Part shown: one piece after another, positions 29,769 to 37,775 of the stretch | Position numbering within the stretch: position 1 is the stretch's first letter | Layout: each line of letters opens with the position of its first letter | Assembly (NCBI RefSeq): GCF_012911815.1 | Contig: NZ_JAATNW010000001.1 | Coordinates: 496,001-560,000, forward strand | Source of the DNA: Alteromonas ponticola | GTDB lineage: Bacteria > Pseudomonadota > Gammaproteobacteria > Enterobacterales > Alteromonadaceae | Direction: 5' to 3' | DNA length: 64,000 nt | Program-made: the position numbers and the translations under genes | The notes under the pieces: model-generated | Told to the model about the DNA's origin: nothing | What the model saw: the letters and a program-made list of their open reading frames with translations, nothing else | The model's database searches: none

Positions 29769-29784
29769 TAGTACCATCGTACTA
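29769..29784. promoter_or_regulatory. Inverted repeat in the divergent promoter region
   Basis: TAGTAC (29769-29774) and GTACTA (29779-29784) form a perfect 6-4-6 inverted repeat between the TonB receptor and the GntP permease. It could bind a regulator of both transcripts. No known operator is recognised. Confidence 0.35.
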
Positions 29785-29876
29785 TGGGCAAGTGTCTGAG
29801 TTCACTTCACAATTTACTCAAATTCTGACTATCTGTCTCTTACAGATAACGAGAATAACAATAAGCGGAATACACT

Positions 29877-31172
29877 ATGTTAAGTTTGATAGGCCTGATA
29901 GGCGGTCTGGTTTTACTGATTATACTCACCATACGTGGAATGAATCTATTCATCGCAGCGCCGTCCTGTGCGCTGATAGTTGCACTCACCAGTGGTTTGC
30001 CCGTATTTGTCGGCGACAATAATTTCGTCGAAACCTACATGAGTGGCTTCTCTGGCTTCATCGCCAGTTGGTTTTTCATGTTCTTGTTGGGGGCCATTTT
30101 CGGTAAGTTCATGGAAGATACCGGCGCTGCTGACTCGGTCGCCCGCTGGATTGTTGGCAAGTTGGGCTTTAAGCACGCGGTGTTAGCCGTGGTCATGGCC
30201 TGTGCAATCCTGACCTACGGTGGCGTCAGCGTATTTGTGGTCGCTTTTTCTGTGTACCCCATGGCGTTAAGCCTGTTTAAAGACGCTAACCTGCCCAGAC
30301 GTTTCATACCTGCAACCTTAGCCTTTGGCTCAGTAACATTCACCATGACCTCAGCCGGGTCGCCCGAAATCCAGAACTGGATCCCGATTAAATATTTAGG
30401 TACATCCCCTTTTGCTGGCTGGGAAGTCAGTCTAGTAGTGGCGATATTTATGGCCACCTTTGGCTATTGGTGGCTTAAAAAAATGATTGGCAAGGCCATT
30501 GCCAATGGTGAGGCGTTCGATAGCAGAGAGCATGATCCACACATTCCAGAACGCGACTACCCGCATCCCATAACCGGCTTAATTCCATTGTTTGTTGTAC
30601 TTATTATCTCGTTTACGCTACACGAAGCGCTGGCGCAACTTGCCTTGATTGTCGCTCTGGGTGGTGGCGTGTTAACGATAATGCTGATTAACTACAAGCA
30701 TTTCCACAATATGCCGCAAGCGATCAACCTTGGCACAACGGGGGCGTTGGTGGCCATTGGTAATACCGCAGCGGTAGTCGGCTTTGGCTCAATCGCAAAA
30801 AGCACGCTGGCTTTTCAACAAACCGTAGAACTGATGACGCAGATCCCCGGTAACGAGTTAATCGGTGCAGCGATTGCGGTCAGTGTGATTGCAGGCTTAA
30901 CGGGTTCAGCATCGGGTGGACAAGCAATTGCCTTGCCTCTGGTTGCTCCGCACTATCTTGATCAAGGCGTTGAGCCAGAAGAACTTCACCGAATCGTGTC
31001 CATATCTTCTGGCGCGCTCGACTCTTTGCCGCATAACGGTTACGTGGTTACCACTATACGCGCCATTTGTCAGGAGACTCATAAAGCGGCCTACAATGCG
31101 GTGGCTGCGCTTACAGTGGTTGTGCCTCTTATCGGTCTGGCGATGGCAATCGGTCTGTTTTCAATAATGTAA
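29877..31172 (+). CDS. GntP-family permease, probable 3-hydroxybutyrate importer
   Basis: A 431-residue inner-membrane protein with 11-12 hydrophobic segments that matches the GntP family of organic acid:H+ symporters. The family motif region TSAGSPEIQNWIP follows the fifth helix, and GSASGGQAIALPLV lies near residue 345. Members transport gluconate or D-3-hydroxybutyrate. It heads a run with a MetX-like hydrolase (8 bases later), a PHB depolymerase and a 3-hydroxybutyrate dehydrogenase. On that context I infer 3-hydroxybutyrate as substrate. Confidence 0.85.
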   Translation: MLSLIGLIGGLVLLIILTIRGMNLFIAAPSCALIVALTSGLPVFVGDNNFVETYMSGFSGFIASWFFMFLLGAIFGKFMEDTGAADSVARWIVGKLGFKHAVLAVVMACAILTYGGVSVFVVAFSVYPMALSLFKDANLPRRFIPATLAFGSVTFTMTSAGSPEIQNWIPIKYLGTSPFAGWEVSLVVAIFMATFGYWWLKKMIGKAIANGEAFDSREHDPHIPERDYPHPITGLIPLFVVLIISFTLHEALAQLALIVALGGGVLTIMLINYKHFHNMPQAINLGTTGALVAIGNTAAVVGFGSIAKSTLAFQQTVELMTQIPGNELIGAAIAVSVIAGLTGSASGGQAIALPLVAPHYLDQGVEPEELHRIVSISSGALDSLPHNGYVVTTIRAICQETHKAAYNAVAALTVVVPLIGLAMAIGLFSIM

Positions 31173-31180
31173 GGTCTCCC

Positions 31181-32368
31181 ATGGAAAAAATAGTTTTTAT
31201 CTGTCTTATCCTTTGCCTGTCTGCTGTTACTGAGGCCAGACCCGCAAAAGATGAACTGTTAGTTGAAAAGCAGACCTTTACTACTCAGGAGTTTGCTTTG
31301 TTCAATGGCGAAGTATTGCCTGAAGTAAAAGTGGGTTGGGAAAGCTACGGCAAGCTCAACACGGATAAAAGCAATGTCATATTAATTACCCATTACTTTA
31401 CCGGTACCTCACACGCCGCGGGTAAGTACCACCCGGATGATCCAGCACCGGGTTACTGGGACGCCATCATCGGCCCCGGCAAAGCGATTGACACCAATAA
31501 GTTTTTTGTTATCAGTGTCGATTCACTGGCCAATCTGAATGTTTTTGATGAAAACGTAGTGACCACAGGACCTGCCAGCATTAATCCGGCAACCAACAAA
31601 CCCTGGGGAACCGACTTCCCGGTTGTCACCATTCGCGATTTTGTCAACATTCAAAAAGCCGTCTTGCAAAGTCTGGGGATTGACTCACTACATGCCGTGA
31701 TTGGGCCCTCAATGGGCTCAATGCAGGCGCTTGACTGGGCAGCGGCTTACCCTGAAATGGTTGAGCGGGTAATTTCTGTGATCGGTTCAGGTGAAAGTGA
31801 TGCCTGGACGACCGCCCTGTTAGAGCAATGGACCATACCGATAAAATTAGACGCAAAGTGGAATAATGGTCACTATTCTCTTAATGATATACCCAAGGCG
31901 GGTTTAACTGCGGCTCTGATGCTGATTACCCAGCAGGCATTAACCCCGGAATTTTTCAATAACCAGGGCAAGCAGTTAAATTACATGCCATTGGAATCTG
32001 CACCGCTTAACAGTATTGCAAGTTCACACAGCATCGTCGACTGGTTACGGCAACGCGCAGCAGCGCGCGCAGAAAACATGGATCCCAATTCACTGCTTTA
32101 TCTGGCGCGTGCCTGTCAGCTTTACGTGGCAGGTCATGATAATTCACTTGCGAAAGGGCTTAAAAAAGTCACTGCCCCCAGTCTTTTCTTACCTTCCTCA
32201 AGCGATTTGCTGTTAATGCCTTATTTGGCAGACAGTCCAAACCAACAGTTAGGCCAATCAAGCAAATTACTTACGCTGGAAGGTCAATTAGGTCATCTTG
32301 AAGGCGTATTGAATATTCAGCAGCACGCGAAGACGATCACTACATTTTTAACTCACCCTGTCAGGTAA
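31181..32368 (+). CDS. Exported MetX-like alpha/beta hydrolase
   Basis: A 395-residue alpha/beta-fold protein of the homoserine acetyltransferase (MetX) group with an N-terminal signal peptide (about residues 1-18, ending TEA-R). The nucleophile is Ser177 in GPSMGSMQ; the acid is in SSSDLLLMP and the histidine in GQLGHLEG. Cytoplasmic MetX makes O-acetylhomoserine from acetyl-CoA, which is not available in the periplasm, so this protein is more likely a hydrolase of esters. It sits between a GntP permease and a PHB depolymerase, so it may split hydroxybutyrate oligomers. The exact reaction is not shown by the sequence. Confidence 0.8.
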   Translation: MEKIVFICLILCLSAVTEARPAKDELLVEKQTFTTQEFALFNGEVLPEVKVGWESYGKLNTDKSNVILITHYFTGTSHAAGKYHPDDPAPGYWDAIIGPGKAIDTNKFFVISVDSLANLNVFDENVVTTGPASINPATNKPWGTDFPVVTIRDFVNIQKAVLQSLGIDSLHAVIGPSMGSMQALDWAAAYPEMVERVISVIGSGESDAWTTALLEQWTIPIKLDAKWNNGHYSLNDIPKAGLTAALMLITQQALTPEFFNNQGKQLNYMPLESAPLNSIASSHSIVDWLRQRAAARAENMDPNSLLYLARACQLYVAGHDNSLAKGLKKVTAPSLFLPSSSDLLLMPYLADSPNQQLGQSSKLLTLEGQLGHLEGVLNIQQHAKTITTFLTHPVR

Positions 32369-32372
32369 CCTT

Positions 32373-33383
32373 ATGATGAAGATGGCGCACCTTACGTTAC
32401 TGTCAGCGATGTCAATGTCGCTGAATGCTTTAGGACAAGACACCTTGCCTGAATTGAATCTGGATTTGTCTGATATGACGGTTTCCGGGTTATCTTCGGG
32501 CGGCTACATGGCAACGCAATTTCATGTCGCCCACAGCGACACGGTAAACGGTGCCGGTGTGATTGCGGCAGGCCCTTACTATTGTGGGCAGAACGATATT
32601 ACCGTGGCCCTGAACCAATGTGTCAGCAAAATGGAAGAACCGGTAGATCTGTCTTCGTTGAATCAATCCGCCGCGTCCTGGGCAGAACAAGGCAAAATTG
32701 CGCCACTGGAAAATCTCAAAGGCGATAAAGTCTGGTTATTCCATGGAAGCAAAGATACCAAAGTGACGGCTGAGGCGTCTGATTTATTGAGCCAGCAATA
32801 TCAACAATGGGCCGGTGAACAGAATGTCACCTACATTGACAACAAGCCTTTCGCACATTTATTTCCCACCAGAGAAAAAGGAGGGTCATGCTTGTCATCC
32901 GATGCGCCCTATCTGGGCAACTGCGATTATGATGCGGCAGGTGAAATGCTAACCTCAATTGTGGGCAACCTAACGCCACCATCTACTGAACTCTCCGGTC
33001 AGGTGGTTTCGTTTAGTCAACCAGAGTTAGCCGGTGAGGCGGCCAAAACCATGGCCCAGACTGGCTACACCTACATTCCCAAAAGCTGCGCAGAAGGGGC
33101 TGAATGTAAGGTCCACATCAGTTTCCACGGCTGTAATCAATATGCTGAAGCAGTGGGCAGCGAATACGTAAAGAATACCGGCCTTAATGAATGGGCGGAC
33201 TCGAATAATATGGTAGTGGTGTATCCGCAAACGAAAAAATCCATGTTTATGCCATTAAACCCCCAAGGCTGCTGGGACTGGTGGGGTTATACATCAGCAG
33301 ACTACGCGACCGCCGAGGGCCACCAGATCCAGGCAGTCATGACCATCGTCGAAAAGTTAAACAGCGGAAGCAACCATGAATAA
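32373..33383 (+). CDS. Poly(3-hydroxybutyrate) depolymerase, type II domain order
   Basis: A 336-residue exported esterase; the N-terminal hydrophobic stretch (residues 5-21) is a probable signal peptide. The lipase box GLSSG places the nucleophile at Ser41; Asp128 (HGSKDTK) and His162 (FAHLFP) fit as the rest of the triad. The oxyanion-type motif HGCNQ comes afterwards at 252-256. This order (triad first, oxyanion motif last) is that of type II depolymerases, a circular permutation of type I. It would release 3-hydroxybutyrate from polymer outside the cytoplasm. No separate substrate-binding domain is present. The stop overlaps the next gene by eight bases. Confidence 0.85.
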   Translation: MMKMAHLTLLSAMSMSLNALGQDTLPELNLDLSDMTVSGLSSGGYMATQFHVAHSDTVNGAGVIAAGPYYCGQNDITVALNQCVSKMEEPVDLSSLNQSAASWAEQGKIAPLENLKGDKVWLFHGSKDTKVTAEASDLLSQQYQQWAGEQNVTYIDNKPFAHLFPTREKGGSCLSSDAPYLGNCDYDAAGEMLTSIVGNLTPPSTELSGQVVSFSQPELAGEAAKTMAQTGYTYIPKSCAEGAECKVHISFHGCNQYAEAVGSEYVKNTGLNEWADSNNMVVVYPQTKKSMFMPLNPQGCWDWWGYTSADYATAEGHQIQAVMTIVEKLNSGSNHE

Positions 33384-34143
33384 AAGAAACATTCTCATCA
33401 CCGGCAGCGCCAGCGGTATCGGGTTTGGTATTGCAGAACACCTGGCCACGCAGGGACACCACGTGGTGCTGGCCGACATTAATCTCGACGCGGCGACTGC
33501 GGCCTGTGACAAATTAATCGCAAAGCAGTTAAGTGCCGCCCCTATTGCGCTTGATGTCAGCAATGCTGATCAGGTGCGCAAAGCCGCTGAAAGCTTGGCA
33601 GCTACGCCTATTGATATTTTAATTAACAATGCCGGCATTCAGCATGTGGCAAAACTTGAAGCCTTTCCAGCGGAAAAGTGGCAGCAGCTAATTAACGTGA
33701 TGCTGGTTGGCCCTGCCCTGCTTACACAGGCATTCTTACCCGGTATGCGTGAACGCAATTTTGGCCGTATCATTAACGTCGGTTCCATTCACTCGGTAAT
33801 TGCATCGCCGTTCAAATCGGCCTATGTCGCCGCCAAACACGGCTTGCTGGGCTTCGCCAAAACCGTCGCGCTAGAAACCGGTGATTGTGATGTCACGATT
33901 AACACATTGTGTCCTGCCTATGTGAAAACGCCGTTAGTCGAACAGCAGATAAAGGCTCAGGCCGAAGAAAACGGTATATCTGAAGAAGAGGTGATTAACA
34001 AAATCATGTTAGAGCCCATGCCGAAAAAGGCCTTTATCAGTATTGATGAATTAGCGGCTACGGCGAGCTTTCTCATTAGTGATCACGCACGTAACATTAC
34101 CGGCCAAACTATGATCCTGGATGGTGGCTGGACCGCACGCTAA
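33376..34143 (+). CDS. bdhA: 3-hydroxybutyrate dehydrogenase (SDR)
   Basis: A 255-residue SDR that oxidises D-3-hydroxybutyrate to acetoacetate with NAD+. Visible are the cofactor motif TGSASGIG (near residue 9), NNAG, the catalytic YVAAK, and a substrate loop with LCPAYVKTPLVEQQI typical of the BdhA group; it ends in ILDGGWTAR. It overlaps the depolymerase gene by eight bases and so is translationally coupled. It completes the route from polymer, through uptake by the GntP permease, to acetoacetate. Confidence 0.9.
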   Translation: MNKRNILITGSASGIGFGIAEHLATQGHHVVLADINLDAATAACDKLIAKQLSAAPIALDVSNADQVRKAAESLAATPIDILINNAGIQHVAKLEAFPAEKWQQLINVMLVGPALLTQAFLPGMRERNFGRIINVGSIHSVIASPFKSAYVAAKHGLLGFAKTVALETGDCDVTINTLCPAYVKTPLVEQQIKAQAEENGISEEEVINKIMLEPMPKKAFISIDELAATASFLISDHARNITGQTMILDGGWTAR

Positions 34144-34218
34144 CACTTCCTACTTTCCATTCAAATGTGCTAATGTCCAAGGTAGAACACTGATTTTATT
34201 ACGGACATCAGCACCTTA

Positions 34219-35094
34219 ATGTTATATAAAACTGTTGGTTTGATTGGCAAACCCAGCCATGAAGCGATTCATGACAGCCTCGATGAACTGATCACCTACC
34301 TAAAAAAGAAGGGGTGTGAAATTCTGATAGAAGAAAGCCTTGCTGCTGAGATGGACGATGTACACAGTCAATTTGCCAATTTGGTCACCATTGGTAAACA
34401 GGCTGATCTGGCTGTGGTTGTGGGGGGTGACGGTAGCATGTTAGGTGCCGCGCGCGTGTTGTCACGCTTCGATATTCATGTAGTGGGCGTCAACCGTGGA
34501 AATTTAGGCTTTCTAACTGACATCAACCCTGATGAAATCACCTCACAATTGGATCTGATTTTCGCTGGTGAAACCGTGGTGGAGCAGCGCTTTCTGTTAG
34601 AAGTGGGGGTTTATCGTCATGAACAGCTCAAAAGCAACAATTGCGCTGTAAACGAAGTGGTGCTTCACCACGGTAAAGTGGCCCATATGATGGAGTTTGA
34701 GATTTATATTGACGACCAGTTTGTGTTCAGCCAGCGCTCAGACGGATTAATTGTCGCAACTCCCACCGGTTCTACTGCCTATTCTCTTTCTGGCGGCGGC
34801 CCCATCATTATGCCGCGACTAGATGCGTTGACACTGGTGCCCATGTTCCCGCATACGCTGAGTTCCCGCCCCATAGTGGTGGATGCCAACAGTGAAGTTT
34901 CTATGCGCGTATCCAAAGTGAACAGTGACAGTTTACAGGTCAGTTGTGACAGTCATATCGTTTTGCCTGTACTGCCAGGCGATGAAATTCGCGTACGCAA
35001 AAGTGCCGATACGCTGGCATTGGTTCATCCCAAGGGGTACAACTATTTTAATGTGTTACGTAACAAGCTGGATTGGGGTAGCAAGCTGTATTGA
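34219..35094 (+). CDS. nadK: NAD kinase
   Basis: A 291-residue cytoplasmic enzyme that phosphorylates NAD to NADP. It has the GGDGSMLGAAR motif (near residue 71), NRGNLGFLTD, and the conserved TPTGSTAYSLSGGGPI and HTLSSRPIV blocks. The length agrees with E. coli NadK (292). In E. coli nadK lies between grpE and recN; here it is 14 kb from grpE and 2.7 kb from recN. Confidence 0.98.
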   Translation: MLYKTVGLIGKPSHEAIHDSLDELITYLKKKGCEILIEESLAAEMDDVHSQFANLVTIGKQADLAVVVGGDGSMLGAARVLSRFDIHVVGVNRGNLGFLTDINPDEITSQLDLIFAGETVVEQRFLLEVGVYRHEQLKSNNCAVNEVVLHHGKVAHMMEFEIYIDDQFVFSQRSDGLIVATPTGSTAYSLSGGGPIIMPRLDALTLVPMFPHTLSSRPIVVDANSEVSMRVSKVNSDSLQVSCDSHIVLPVLPGDEIRVRKSADTLALVHPKGYNYFNVLRNKLDWGSKLY

Positions 35095-35210
35095 TGCGTT
35101 TAAATTAAAAAGCACAGTAAACATGGGTAATTGATAAACTGTAGCTCTTGTTTCGTCTGGCATCATCCCCACAACGTATTGTTATCAGACAATATAATTC
35201 GGGACATTTT

Positions 35211-36209
35211 ATGGCAGTTTACAAGCAATTAGTACTTAAGCAGCGCCCTACCGATGGCAAAATCGGAAAGCACTTATTCACCCTCAAAGAACAACCTATT
35301 CCTTCGCCCGGTGAGGGTGAAATGCTGATCAAACAAACTTACATGTCGCTGGATCCGGCGATGCTGGGCTGGATGAGCGAAGATAAAGAGAGCTATATCC
35401 CGCCGGTTGAAATTGGTGAAGTGATGCGCTCCAGCGGCGTGGGCGAAGTGGTTGAATCAAATCACCCGGACTTTAACGTTGGCGACAAAGTCATGGGCAT
35501 GACCGGCTGGCGGGAGTACCTGATAAGCGATGGACAAGGCTTTAATAAATTGCAGCCCGGTGTCACCGAAGAAATGGCGTTGTGTGTGTTTGCCCTGCCC
35601 GGCCTGACTGCAACCACGGGCTTATATAATTTCGGTGAGCCCAAAGCTGGCGAAACACTCGTTGTCACGGGTGCTGCCGGTTCAGTAGGTTCAATTGTAG
35701 GCCAGCTTGCGAAGGCTGATGGCTTGCGGGTAATTGGGGTGGTCGGCAGCGATGAGAAAGCGGACTGGATCGTTAACCAATTAGGCTTTGATGGCGCTAT
35801 TAATTACAAAAAAGATGACCTGAAAGCAAAACTTGAAGAGCTAACGCCTGATAAAGTGGATGTGTTTTTCGAAAATACCGGCGGCCCAATCCAACAGCTC
35901 ATATTCAATCGCATGAATGCGCATGGTCGTATCGTAGTGTGTGGCATGATTGCCGACTACCAGGCAGAAAAGCCTTCTGCTGGCCCGAACTGGATACCGC
36001 TGATTAAAAAGCGCATTAATATTCGTGGTTTTGCCATGCCGGATCATTGGAACGAGATTCCGCAACTACTGCAAAAACTGACCCCGTACGTTCAGCAAGG
36101 TAAAATTCAATACCGGGCGCACACGATTGAAGGGTTGGAAAATGCAGTCGATGGCCTCAACATGCTGTTCGAAGGTAAAAATACCGGTAAGATGTTGTTG
36201 AAATTATAG
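35211..36209 (+). CDS. NADPH-dependent MDR oxidoreductase, CurA/PTGR-like
   Basis: A 332-residue medium-chain reductase without the zinc ligands, like the curcumin/2-alkenal reductase group. MSLDPAMLGWM near residue 45 replaces the zinc-binding region, and the nucleotide-binding loop is GAAGSVGS near 150. It probably reduces carbon-carbon double bonds of enones. The start at 35211 gives MAVYKQLVLKQRP, the usual N-terminus for the family; the longer frame from 35148 adds residues unlike it. It is followed by a hairpin terminator. Confidence 0.88.
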   Translation: MAVYKQLVLKQRPTDGKIGKHLFTLKEQPIPSPGEGEMLIKQTYMSLDPAMLGWMSEDKESYIPPVEIGEVMRSSGVGEVVESNHPDFNVGDKVMGMTGWREYLISDGQGFNKLQPGVTEEMALCVFALPGLTATTGLYNFGEPKAGETLVVTGAAGSVGSIVGQLAKADGLRVIGVVGSDEKADWIVNQLGFDGAINYKKDDLKAKLEELTPDKVDVFFENTGGPIQQLIFNRMNAHGRIVVCGMIADYQAEKPSAGPNWIPLIKKRINIRGFAMPDHWNEIPQLLQKLTPYVQQGKIQYRAHTIEGLENAVDGLNMLFEGKNTGKMLLKL

Positions 36210-36230
36210 TGGTCTACCTTCTCCCACCAT

Positions 36231-36255
36231 GAGTAGGGATAGCTGTTCCCTACTC
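36231..36255. terminator. Hairpin terminator between convergent genes
   Basis: A 9-bp stem GAGTAGGGA (36231-36239) / TCCCTACTC (36247-36255) with a 7-base loop lies 22 bases after the MDR gene and before the convergent serine hydrolase. The T content after it is modest. Confidence 0.7.
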
Positions 36256-36303
36256 GTTATTATGCGCATATCCAATCATTGCGAACAATCTAGGTAAGCC
36301 AAA

Positions 36304-37410
36304 TTATTCCAGCGTTTCTCTACTTCGATTTAACATTTCGGCACCTAAGGCAATTTCTTTTAATTCGAACGTCAAATCGCGGATGGGGAATGCACGTATA
36401 TTTGCCAGCACTATCACGGTCAACTCATCGTCTGTATAGCGATGCAGATTTGAGTAAAATCCATCCATAGAGCCACCATGACGAGTCAGCGTCCCTGTGT
36501 TTTCGCTTACCCTCCGTTGATACTCTCTGATACGAAAACCATAGCCGTAATTGCCTAACGCACTTGACTCTTCTTTGAAGGCTAACTGAATAATTTCCTG
36601 TGAAAGAAAATCATCACCATATAACGCTTGGTCCCATTTAAGCAGATCACCGACGGTTGAGTAAATATCACCCGAACCCAATGCGTAAGATACAATGTTC
36701 TCATCATTCTTCACGCCGAAAAAACCTTTTCTGTATCCTTTCGCTCTATTAGCAGGGAGCTGGTTTAATCGTTCTACCCCGGAGTTGGCCATCCCCAAAG
36801 GCACAAAAACCAAATCTTTCATCGCTTCCGGATAGTTTTTGTCGGTTACGTTTTCAATCACCATTGCTGCAAGGTGGTAATTCAGGTTTGAATATTGGTA
36901 CGAAGAGCCTGGAACAAAAGACAGCCTAGATTGGTTAATGATGTGCAGAATTTCCTTTGATGACACATCTTTGTTTTCGAACTGAACCAACCTTTCTAAA
37001 TGAGGTAATAAACCAGACTGATGTTTTAACAACAGATGCAAGGTGAGCCCTTCAGCAAGCGCTGGATTAAGTTCGCGAATATACGTTTGGACTGGTTTAT
37101 GTAAATCAAGCTTGCCCAATTCCACCAGCTTAAGTATGGCGACGGCGGTAAACGATTTGGTAAGTGAGCCGATTAAGAACTGATTATTGACAGTGTTGAG
37201 TATTTTCCCTTCAATATCTGCGTAACCATATGCTTTTTTGAAGACCACATTTTCTTTTTGAGCGACTAAAACTACGCCTTGAAACTGCTCTTGCTCGACG
37301 TAACTCTTTACATGTTGATTTAGTTTTTCAGATAAGGAAAGCGCGTCGCTAGCGTTCGTCTCTGCTAGCGAAATTAGGATTAAAAATAACACAAACCTGA
37401 GCTTAAACAT
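36304..37410 (-). CDS. Exported serine hydrolase, class C beta-lactamase fold
   Basis: A 368-residue periplasmic protein with a signal peptide (about residues 1-20). It carries the three marks of the class C beta-lactamase and DD-peptidase fold: SLTK with the nucleophile serine, YSN, and HGG in TRHGGSMDGF near the C-terminus. Many such proteins are esterases or peptidases rather than beta-lactamases; substrate and resistance role cannot be inferred. It is a single gene, with no AmpR-type regulator beside it. Confidence 0.85.
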   Translation of the reverse strand: MFKLRFVLFLILISLAETNASDALSLSEKLNQHVKSYVEQEQFQGVVLVAQKENVVFKKAYGYADIEGKILNTVNNQFLIGSLTKSFTAVAILKLVELGKLDLHKPVQTYIRELNPALAEGLTLHLLLKHQSGLLPHLERLVQFENKDVSSKEILHIINQSRLSFVPGSSYQYSNLNYHLAAMVIENVTDKNYPEAMKDLVFVPLGMANSGVERLNQLPANRAKGYRKGFFGVKNDENIVSYALGSGDIYSTVGDLLKWDQALYGDDFLSQEIIQLAFKEESSALGNYGYGFRIREYQRRVSENTGTLTRHGGSMDGFYSNLHRYTDDELTVIVLANIRAFPIRDLTFELKEIALGAEMLNRSRETLE

Positions 37411-37728
37411 GCATCCTTCCTTGAATAGTCCTGGTACTACTTAATTTTGCCAGGTGTCGTATTTATTGGTGAAGATTAAGGATTTTAGAAGTAAATTAAT
37501 CCTGCATTCAGACAGAGTCACTCATTTTTAAGGTGAGTAGAAAATAAACTGGTTTTCAGCCAGCTGGAAACTTAGCTAACGCATCTTTGGATGCGCGGTA
37601 GGGAGAAAACTGAACTTGTGGCAGTGTCACAATTGCTGCAGCGGTCGAGGTTTATGAAGTCATCGTTAGCTTGTTTACTGTAAGATACAACATAAATAGT
37701 TAAAAAATCACTTTACAAACACTCACTA
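37411..37728. other. Intergenic stretch upstream of recN
   Basis: About 320 bases between the hydrolase start and the LexA boxes of recN. It must hold the promoters of both divergent genes. I see no gene or repeat in it. Confidence 0.4.
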
Positions 37729-37763
37729 CTGTATATATTTACACTTACTGTATATTTATAAAG
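37729..37763 (+). promoter_or_regulatory. Two tandem LexA (SOS) boxes of recN
   Basis: CTGTATATATTTACAC (37729-37744) and CTGTATATTTATAAAG (37748-37763) each follow the CTGT-N8-ACAG pattern with an AT core, with one mismatch per box in the right arm. The second lies 12 bases before the recN start. Tandem LexA boxes are known at recN in E. coli. Confidence 0.75.
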
Positions 37764-37775
37764 TATTGTGGGTAT

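Noticed and set aside
35148..35210. N-terminal extension of the MDR reductase
   Set aside because: The extra 21 residues do not resemble the family and the ATG at 35211 gives the standard N-terminus.
36304..37410. Antibiotic-resistance beta-lactamase
   Set aside because: The class C fold motifs are shared with many esterases and peptidases, and no regulator or mobile context supports resistance.
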